The notes beneath the pieces are model-generated. The model saw only the letters and a list, made by a program, of their open reading frames with translations, searched no databases and was not told the DNA's origin. Shown piece after piece: positions 6,841 through 11,663 of a DNA stretch of 11,663 bases. The translations under genes and the position numbers were made by a program. Source of the DNA: Candidatus Bipolaricaulota bacterium (GTDB taxonomy: Bacteria > Bipolaricaulota > Bipolaricaulia > RBG-16-55-9); assembly GCA_027021605.1 (NCBI GenBank), contig JALUUA010000131.1, positions 1 to 11,663 of the forward strand, in the 5' to 3' direction. Within the stretch, counting starts at the first letter, position 1. Each line of letters begins with the position of its first letter.

Positions 6841-6882
6841 AGGGCGCAGCCCGCCTGCAACTTGCCCGTGGGGCTGCGCCCT
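6841..6882 (-). other. Intergenic hairpin between aapJ and aapQ
   Basis: A perfect 12-bp stem (AGGGCGCAGCCC at 6841-6852 against GGGCTGCGCCCT at 6871-6882) with an 18-nt loop lies 64 nt downstream of the aapJ stop. Only a weak T-rich stretch (CGCTTGTTCTGG) follows on the minus strand, so it is better read as an mRNA-protecting stem or a leaky terminator than as a full stop. In binding-protein transporters, such hairpins commonly set a high ratio of binding protein to permease. Confidence 0.65.
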
Positions 6883-6946
6883 GCCCTTCTCGTCACCGTC
6901 TAAGTCGGGTTGCGTGCGCGACGGGCACGCGGCGCCCTTGCTTTGC

Positions 6947-7975
6947 TTACCGGAACGGGGGCGAGTAGATGAGGCCGCCGTCCGTCCAGAGGGCGTTGAG
7001 GCTCCCCTCGCGCGGCAGGCCCAGGGGGCTCAGGTTCCGGGCGTAGATCTCGCCGTAGTTGCCCAGGGTGCGGATGATGTTGGCGCACCAGTCGTTGCTG
7101 AGCCCCAGCTTCGCCCCGAACTCGCCCTCGACGCCCAGGAGGCGGCGGACCCGGGGATCGTCGCTCTGGAGCATCTGGTCGACGTTCCCAGAGTTGACGC
7201 CCAGCTCCTCGGCCTCCATGGTGCAGAAGACCGTCCACTTGACGATGTCGAACCAGTTGTCGTCGCCGTGGCGGACCACCGGGCCGAGGGGCTCCTTGGA
7301 GATGAGCTCGGGGAGGATCTTGTGCTCGTCGGGGTTGGAGAGCTTGGTGCGGATCGCCGCCAGCTGGGAGGCGTCGGAGGTGAGCGCGTCGCAGCGGCCC
7401 TCGTCGTACGCCTGGTCGCGCGCGGCCGTCTCCGCGAAGACCAAGGGGGTGTAGCTCAAGCCCCGCTTGGCGAACTCGTCCGCGAGGTTCTGCTCCGTGG
7501 TCGTCCCCTGGAGCACGCAGATGGTCGCCCCGTCGAGGTCGTCGATGGTGTTGATCCCGGAGTCCGCGCGGACCATGAAGCCCTGGCCGTCGTAGTACGT
7601 GGTGGGGGCGAAGTTCGCGGTCAGGTCCACGTCCCGGGTGAACGTCCAGGTGGTGTTGCGGATCAGGACGTCGATCTCGCCCGCGGCCAGCGCGGTAAAC
7701 CGGGCCGCCGCCGTCAGGGGGCGGTACTCCACGGCGTTGGGGTCGTTGAAGATCGCCACCGCCAACGCCTTGCAGTAGTCGATGTCGAACCCCGAGAACG
7801 CCCCGGTCTCCTCGTCGAGGAACCCGAAGCCGGGCACGCCGGAGTTGACGCCGCAGATGAGCTTGCCGCGGTCCTGGACCGCGCCGAGGGTCCCGCCGCC
7901 CTGCCCGATGGAGGCCAACGGCACCAAGACGGCCGCCAGCACCAACACGCTAAGGATCTTGAGGCTTCTTCGCAT
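6947..7975 (-). CDS. aapJ: General L-amino-acid ABC transporter, periplasmic binding protein AapJ
   Basis: The solute receptor that delivers polar amino acids to AapQM. At 342 residues it has the length usual for AapJ/BztA. Residues 1-25 are a Sec signal (MRRSLKILSVLVLAAVLVPL, then ASIGQG). The mature protein opens with the family signature GKLICGVNSGVPGFGF and GFDIDYCKALAVAIF (63-77). The ligand-binding block ARFTALAAGEIDVLIRNTTW (91-110) follows, with its Arg and Asp. There is no lipobox, so the receptor is soluble in the periplasm, which implies an outer membrane. ATG 7975 has a strong AGGAGGGGT (7989-7981), 5 nt away. First and probably most highly expressed gene of the operon. Confidence 0.93.
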   Translation of the reverse strand: MRRSLKILSVLVLAAVLVPLASIGQGGGTLGAVQDRGKLICGVNSGVPGFGFLDEETGAFSGFDIDYCKALAVAIFNDPNAVEYRPLTAAARFTALAAGEIDVLIRNTTWTFTRDVDLTANFAPTTYYDGQGFMVRADSGINTIDDLDGATICVLQGTTTEQNLADEFAKRGLSYTPLVFAETAARDQAYDEGRCDALTSDASQLAAIRTKLSNPDEHKILPELISKEPLGPVVRHGDDNWFDIVKWTVFCTMEAEELGVNSGNVDQMLQSDDPRVRRLLGVEGEFGAKLGLSNDWCANIIRTLGNYGEIYARNLSPLGLPREGSLNALWTDGGLIYSPPFR

Positions 7976-8007
7976 ATCCTACCCCTCCTGGGTTTTGGGA
8001 TTGGCTG

Positions 8008-8037
8008 ATTCTAGTGGCTCCTTTCTCCGCTTGTCAA
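8008..8037 (-). promoter_or_regulatory. Sigma70-type promoter of aapJQMP
   Basis: Minus strand TTGACA (8037-8032, perfect -35), 18-nt spacer, TAGAAT (8013-8008, 5 of 6 to TATAAT). It lies 33 nt upstream of ATG 7975, so the leader is only about 25 nt and includes the strong Shine-Dalgarno. No classical operator is recognised in it, except the flanking GC palindrome. Confidence 0.75.
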
Positions 8038-8044
8038 ATCCGCG

Positions 8045-8066
8045 GCGGGGGCGCGGGCGCCCCCGC
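8045..8066. repeat. GC-rich palindrome between two divergent promoters
   Basis: GCGGGGGCG at 8045-8053 and CGCCCCCGC at 8058-8066 form a perfect 9-bp inverted repeat with a 4-nt centre. It lies between the two outward-facing -35 boxes (8037 and 8070), at 18 and 14 nt from its centre. It may be an operator shared by both operons, or a GC clamp separating them. Confidence 0.5.
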
Positions 8067-8069
8067 GAC

Positions 8070-8099
8070 TTGACAGGGGGGGATCGAGGGGTCTACATT
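8070..8099 (+). promoter_or_regulatory. Sigma70-type promoter of the lipoprotein-protease operon
   Basis: TTGACA (8070-8075, perfect -35), 18-nt spacer, TACATT (8094-8099, 4 of 6 to TATAAT). A start near 8106 gives a leader of about 22 nt to the TTG start at 8128. This rules out the in-frame TTG at 8098, which would lie upstream of the transcript. Confidence 0.6.
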
Positions 8100-8127
8100 G
8101 AACAACCTCCGATGGGAGGGAGATCGC

Positions 8128-8604
8128 TTGAGATTGAACTTGAATATCTCGAAGACCGCGGGGACGTCCACGTTGATTCGGGACCCACATCGAAATCAAG
8201 GGAAAGGGCAAGGGAAGGGGATTCGCGCGCACCTGAGCAAGGGACTCGTGCCCCTCGTCCTGCTCGTCCTCGGGGGAGCCGTTGCGGGATGCCCGCTGAA
8301 CTCGTCACCGCCCCCTATCACCCTGGAGGTCGTGGGGAAGCTGCACATCCTCTGGGGGGACGGTCCGCCCGGCTCCGAGACCGCCCAGAGGGAGTACTGG
8401 CTCCTGGACGATCAAGGGCGCTGGTACCGCCTGCTTCTGGCGGAGGACTTGTTGGAACGCTGGGGAGGCCCGCTCGCCCTGGAGGGCAAGCGGGTCCGCA
8501 TCCGGGCGGAGGCGCCGGAGCCCTCCTCCTCCGTGCTGCGCGTCCTCTCCCTGCAGGTCGAGAAACCGGCCCTCGCGCGCTCTGGGGGCCGTAATGGGAG
8601 GTGA
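8128..8604 (+). CDS. Small lipoprotein, paralogue of the protease N-terminal domain
   Basis: A 158-residue predicted lipoprotein of unknown function. After a polar, basic N-region of about 38 residues comes a hydrophobic segment (GLVPLVLLVLGG) and a lipobox AVAGC with the acylated Cys at residue 55. A Pro/Ser linker (NSSPPP) leads to one domain, about 70-145. Its core GKLHILWGDG...LLERWGG aligns without gaps to the N-terminal domain of the next gene's product (22 of 45 identical). The basic N-region is unusually long for a lipoprotein signal, so the start may lie further in. I chose TTG 8128 because GGGAGGGAGA (8114-8123) sits just before it and the promoter excludes an earlier start. The stop is read within the Shine-Dalgarno of the protease gene, so the two are coupled. 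It may be a tethered inhibitor, chaperone or decoy of the protease pro-region (inference). Confidence 0.75.
   Translation: MRLNLNISKTAGTSTLIRDPHRNQGKGQGKGIRAHLSKGLVPLVLLVLGGAVAGCPLNSSPPPITLEVVGKLHILWGDGPPGSETAQREYWLLDDQGRWYRLLLAEDLLERWGGPLALEGKRVRIRAEAPEPSSSVLRVLSLQVEKPALARSGGRNGR
8597..8604 (+). promoter_or_regulatory. Ribosome binding site that fixes the GTG start of the protease
   Basis: GGAGGTGA is a near-perfect anti-16S complement, 7 nt before GTG 8612. Its last three bases are the stop codon of the lipoprotein gene. The ATG at 8594 has no such site and lies before this motif, so the GTG start is preferred and termination-reinitiation coupling is likely. Confidence 0.75.
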
Positions 8605-8611
8605 CGGGGGC

Positions 8612-11260
8612 GTGGCAACGACGCGACGACGACGTCGGCTCGGAGCGGCCCTCGGCCGGTGGCTCGGCCTCTCCGCGTGCGCGGGGGCGCTCGTCGCCCT
8701 GGCGGCCGGGACTCCCCCGATCGAAGCCCAAGCCCAAGGGGTGTCGCTCACGGGCCGACTCCACGTCCTCTGGGGCGATGGGGCTCCGGGCACCCCGATC
8801 TGGCGTCAGGAGTTCTGGCTTGTGGAGGATCGAGACCAGACGCATCTCCTGTCCATCCCGGAGGAGCTGCTGCGCCGCTGGGGTGGGGTCCTCCGGCTCA
8901 ACCGCCAGCGGGTCACGGTCGTCGTCGACCCGACGGTCCGGCAAGGGGGCAGGCGGGTCGTACGGGCCCTCTCCCCCGCAAAGGGGACGGGAAGTGCCGA
9001 CCCGGATTCGATCTACTCCGCCGCGGTGACCGGCTCCCAGCCGTGGGTGACGATCCTCTGCCGCTTCGGGGACTCCACGAACGTCACCCCCCACCCCAAG
9101 TCGTGGTTCGAGACGCTCATGGGGAGCGCCTATCCGGGGATGGACCACTATTGGCGGGAACTCTCTTACAACCAGATGAACCTCACAGGGAGCGTCGTGG
9201 TGGGATGGTACGACCTCCCGCAGCCGCGCTCGTACTACGTCTACGACCAAGACAACGACGGGAGCGAGGAACTCGACTTTGAGCGGGCCACCACGGACTG
9301 CACCGCCGTCGCGGACCCGGACGTCTACTTCCCCGACTTCGTGGGGATCAACCTCATGTTCAATGACACCCTCGGCTGCTGCGCCTGGGGCGGGGGCGCC
9401 ACCCTCTCCCTCGACGGCCAGACGAAGACGTACTCCATGACCTGGATGCCCCCGTGGGGCTACGAGGATCAAGGCGTCCTGGGGCAGGAGATGGGCCACG
9501 GCTTCGGCCTTCCGCACTCGTCCGGCCCCTATAGCGCCACCTACGACTCCGCGTGGGACGTGATGAGCAACGCTTGGGGGATGTGCCAGAACCCGCACGC
9601 CGAGTACGGCTGCATCGGCGTGCACACCATCTCCTTCCACAAGGACCTTCTGGGATGGATCCCCCCCTCGCGCAAGTACGTCCCCTCCCCGGGGAGCACC
9701 CAGACGATCACCCTGGACCGCTTGGCGAACCCGCCCACGGCCACCCGCTACCTCATGGCCCAGATCCCCATCGTCGGGGAGACGCAGTTCTACACCGTGG
9801 AGCTGCGCACCTTCTCCGGGTACGACAACGAGACGCCCGGCCAAGCCGTGGTGATCCACAAGGTCAACACGACCCTGGGGGACCGCAACGCCCAGGTGGT
9901 CGACATCGACAACGACGGCGACCCCAACGACGTGGGGGCGATGTTTCTCAGCCGCCCCGTGGCCGTGCTGTGGAACCAGGGGGAGACCTTCACCGACGGG
10001 ACGATCGGCCTGGAGGTCGAGGTGCTCAGCGAGAGCGCGGACGCGTTCGACGTGCGCCTAAGCTACAACCCCCCCAGCTGCGACGGCACCGTGGACGAGG
10101 ACTTCGAGACGGGGAACCTCTCGAAGTACCCCTGGACCACGGGAGGGGATGGGAGCTGGGCGGTGGCCGACGATGCGGCCCACTCGGGGGCGTATTCCGC
10201 CAAGGCCCCCGAGGCCCTCACGAACAACCAGAGCGCCTATCTGGAGGTCACGCTCGACGTCCAGGGCGGGGCCATCTGCTTTGCCCGCAAGGTCTCCTCC
10301 GAGAGCGGCTATGACTTCTTAGAGTTTTACATCGACGGCCAAAAGGTGGCGTCCTGGTCCGGCGAGCTGGCCTTTGGGCCGGTGGGTCCCTTCGGGGTAA
10401 GCGCGGGCACGCACACCTTCCGCTGGGTCTACACCAAAGATGGGAGCGTCAGCACGGGGCAGGACACCGCCTGGATCGACGACATCGACTTCCCCCCGGC
10501 CGGGGCGTCCGATCCCACGGCGGCCGTCTTCTTGGTGAAGGGCGACGGAACCGTCCAGAGCGATCGCGCCTACTTCTGCGGCCTCGCGCAGAGCTGCTTC
10601 AACGCGGGAGTGGGTGCCGACCTGGCGGAGCGCATCGACGTCAGCGAGCCCGTCGAGCCCGGCGACGTCATCGAAATCGACCCCACACAGCCCCGACGCT
10701 ACCGCAGGGCCCGCGAGCCCCTCAGCCCACGAGTGGTGGGGGTGGTGGCGACGGCTCCCGCCGTCACCCTAGCCAACTCCCCCGCGGAGCTTAGGGCCCT
10801 CATCGCGCGCGTTTCGGCCTCCGACGTCCAACGGCTGCGGGAGGCGGGCGTCGCCCCCCGGATCGCCGCGCTGGCCTCGCTGCCCCACGCGAAGGCCGGT
10901 CCCCGCGCGAGCGTGGGCGCCCTCCTGGGATGGGAGTCCTCATCCGCCGCCGCCCCCACCGTGCCGGTGGGATTGGCAGCCCTGCTCGAAGGCCAACGGG
11001 AAGAGCGGCTTGTGAGCAGGCGCGCGGTCATCCCGCGGCTGCCGGGGCGGCCCTTCTTAGCGCTCATGGGGCGGGTCTACGTCAAGGCCACGGCGGAGAA
11101 CGGCCCCATTCGGCCGGGGGATCTGTTGGTCAGCGCCTCGCTTCCGGGGTACGCGATGCGCTGTTCCGAGCCCTCCCGGTGTGAGGGGGCGATCCTCGGG
11201 AAGGCGCTCGAGCCCTTGGAGGCGGGCACCGGTCGCATCCTCATGCTGCTCCTTAAGTGA
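8612..11260 (+). CDS. Secreted zincin-like metalloprotease (M11/M6-like) with QExxHxxGxxH, multidomain
   Basis: An exported protein of 882 residues from GTG 8612. Residues 1-42 are a twin-basic signal (TTRRRRR, then LSACAGALVALAAG, EAQAQG). Residues 43-122 are the domain shared with the upstream lipoprotein. Residues about 140-400 are the catalytic region, with zinc-site motif QEMGHGFGLPH (292-302) and Met-turn WDVMSN (Met318). The first zinc ligand, normally His, is Gln292; Glu293, His296 and His302 remain. Two DxDxDG calcium-type loops lie at 212-217 and 431-436. Residues about 490-630 are a MAM- or jelly-roll-like adhesion domain (DFETGNLSKYPWTT; AWIDDIDFP). Residues about 631-882 form a C-terminal domain with GADLAERIDVSEPVEPGD and GRVYVKATAENGPIRPGDLL, known to me from diverse bacterial surface proteins. 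From memory, gametolysin relatives in algae include QExxH forms. So it may be an active variant or a pseudoprotease. Fold assignment is fairly sure; activity is not. Confidence 0.82.
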   Translation: MATTRRRRRLGAALGRWLGLSACAGALVALAAGTPPIEAQAQGVSLTGRLHVLWGDGAPGTPIWRQEFWLVEDRDQTHLLSIPEELLRRWGGVLRLNRQRVTVVVDPTVRQGGRRVVRALSPAKGTGSADPDSIYSAAVTGSQPWVTILCRFGDSTNVTPHPKSWFETLMGSAYPGMDHYWRELSYNQMNLTGSVVVGWYDLPQPRSYYVYDQDNDGSEELDFERATTDCTAVADPDVYFPDFVGINLMFNDTLGCCAWGGGATLSLDGQTKTYSMTWMPPWGYEDQGVLGQEMGHGFGLPHSSGPYSATYDSAWDVMSNAWGMCQNPHAEYGCIGVHTISFHKDLLGWIPPSRKYVPSPGSTQTITLDRLANPPTATRYLMAQIPIVGETQFYTVELRTFSGYDNETPGQAVVIHKVNTTLGDRNAQVVDIDNDGDPNDVGAMFLSRPVAVLWNQGETFTDGTIGLEVEVLSESADAFDVRLSYNPPSCDGTVDEDFETGNLSKYPWTTGGDGSWAVADDAAHSGAYSAKAPEALTNNQSAYLEVTLDVQGGAICFARKVSSESGYDFLEFYIDGQKVASWSGELAFGPVGPFGVSAGTHTFRWVYTKDGSVSTGQDTAWIDDIDFPPAGASDPTAAVFLVKGDGTVQSDRAYFCGLAQSCFNAGVGADLAERIDVSEPVEPGDVIEIDPTQPRRYRRAREPLSPRVVGVVATAPAVTLANSPAELRALIARVSASDVQRLREAGVAPRIAALASLPHAKAGPRASVGALLGWESSSAAAPTVPVGLAALLEGQREERLVSRRAVIPRLPGRPFLALMGRVYVKATAENGPIRPGDLLVSASLPGYAMRCSEPSRCEGAILGKALEPLEAGTGRILMLLLK

Positions 11261-11270
11261 AGGGAGGCCC

Positions 11271-11576
11271 TTAGCGACGACTCAACGACTCGGCTATCTC
11301 CCGGGCCCTCTCGTACTGCTCGACCGCAGCGCCCAGCTCGACGCCCCGCTCCCGGGCCAGCCGCTGAAGATCATAGACGCTCAAGTCCAAAAGCTCTGCC
11401 GCCCGCCCGATCGAGAGCTTCCCCTCCGAGATAAGCTTCAGCACGTACTCCTCCGCCCCCGCGTAGAGGAGCTGCCGCAGGGCAGTTGCCTTGTCCGTCC
11501 GGTCGATCTTGCTCTTCCATTCCGCAAGCTCCAGCAACCCCTTCGGGATGCGCAGCGAATAGGGTTTCGTGCTCAT
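11271..11576 (-). CDS. UPF0175-like small protein (ribbon-helix-helix plus HTH), antitoxin-like
   Basis: 101 residues. The N-terminus (KPYSLRIPKGLLELAEW, then TALRQLLYAGAEEYVLKL) resembles a ribbon-helix-helix DNA-binding unit. The middle, EGKLSIGRAAELLDLSVYDLQRLARERGVEL (about 51-81), matches the UPF0175 helix-turn-helix pattern of VapB-like antitoxins and small regulators. The rest is a charged C-terminal helix. ATG 11576 is preceded by AAAGGAGCG. The start overlaps by 4 nt (ATGA) the stop of an upstream reading frame, so it is second or later in an operon entering from the right. It ends 10 nt from the convergent protease gene. No PIN or DUF3368 toxin follows it. A partner could only be the truncated gene upstream, so the antitoxin role is tentative. 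Confidence 0.75.
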   Translation of the reverse strand: MSTKPYSLRIPKGLLELAEWKSKIDRTDKATALRQLLYAGAEEYVLKLISEGKLSIGRAAELLDLSVYDLQRLARERGVELGAAVEQYERAREIAESLSRR

Positions 11577-11663
11577 GACGCGCTCCTTTCTTTCCCCTCC
11601 TCGTCCGCGTTTTCCCCGTCATCTTCGTACTCGCGTTCGCGCCCGTCTCCGTCTCCGTTGAGG
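11573..11663 (-). CDS. 3' end of an unidentified gene with acidic C-terminus (partial)
   Basis: A minus-strand frame is open from the window edge to TGA at 11575-11573, encoding a 29-residue hydrophilic tail rich in Asp, Glu and Gly (NGDGDGREREYEDDGENADEE). Its stop overlaps the ATG of the next gene as ATGA, the common signature of coupled bacterial genes. Only about 90 nt are visible, so the product cannot be named and the call rests on the overlap and open frame. Confidence 0.4.
   Translation of the reverse strand, partial: LNGDGDGREREYEDDGENADEEGKERSAS

Noticed and set aside
5774..8008. A 744-codon open frame on the plus strand opposite aapQ and aapJ
   Set aside because: It is antisense to two intact, clearly recognised genes, has the Arg/Pro/Gly/His-biased composition of a high-GC shadow frame, and lacks any recognisable domain.
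8594..8611. ATG at 8594 as the protease start
   Set aside because: The perfect GGAGGTGA lies downstream of it, exactly 7 nt before GTG 8612, and the GTG start gives a clean signal peptide.
11371..11622. An alternative minus-strand frame overlapping the UPF0175-like gene
   Set aside because: Its translation is Gly/Arg/Ala-rich without motifs, and it overlaps a gene with a recognised fold and a good ribosome site.
1..11663. CRISPR arrays, tRNA or rRNA genes, insertion sequences, attachment sites
   Set aside because: No regularly spaced repeats, cloverleaf signals, transposase motifs or terminal inverted repeats were seen.

Overview
This is a GC-rich bacterial chromosomal window with tightly packed genes, strong Shine-Dalgarno sequences and sigma70-like promoters. 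Nothing in it points to a phage, plasmid or transposon. The phylum cannot be fixed from the sequence. Multihaem cytochromes, a general L-amino-acid ABC importer and a secreted protease with a 'GADLAE...ENGPIRPGDLL' C-terminal domain would fit a free-living sediment, subsurface or thermal bacterium from a little-cultured high-GC lineage. That is an impression, not a determination.

Left part (1-3444). Two multihaem c-type cytochrome genes lie on the minus strand. The downstream one is cut by the window edge (7 haem motifs visible) and the upstream one is complete (8 haem motifs). A terminator hairpin separates them, and each has its own promoter. A Crp/Fnr-family regulator is divergent from them. 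Four FNR/CRP-like boxes (TGA-N6-TCA) are present: one upstream of the first cytochrome and three in the divergent region. The box nearest each cytochrome gene lies about 30 nt before a TAnnnT -10 element, which is the class II activator arrangement. This looks like a self-contained, probably redox- or nitrogen-oxide-responsive respiratory regulon. The half-sites and the regulator's recognition helix both depart from classical FNR at the matching position.

Middle part (3459-7975, minus strand). This is a complete aapJ-aapQ-aapM-aapP operon: binding protein, two permeases and ATPase of a polar amino acid transporter. A strong promoter lies upstream of aapJ and a 12-bp hairpin lies between aapJ and aapQ, a usual way to get more binding protein than permease. 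The operon ends tail-to-tail with the Crp/Fnr gene.

Right part (8008-11260, plus strand). A second strong promoter faces away from the aapJ promoter across a GC-rich palindrome. It drives a small lipoprotein (TTG start) and a large secreted zincin-like protease (GTG start), which are translationally coupled. The lipoprotein's only domain is a paralogue of the protease's N-terminal domain (22 identities in 45 ungapped residues), so it may be a membrane-tethered stand-alone version of the protease pro-region. The protease has QExxHxxGxxH instead of HExxHxxGxxH.

Right end (11271-11663, minus strand). A 101-residue UPF0175-like/ribbon-helix-helix small protein has a 4-nt ATGA overlap with the end of an unidentified acidic-tailed gene that runs out of the window.
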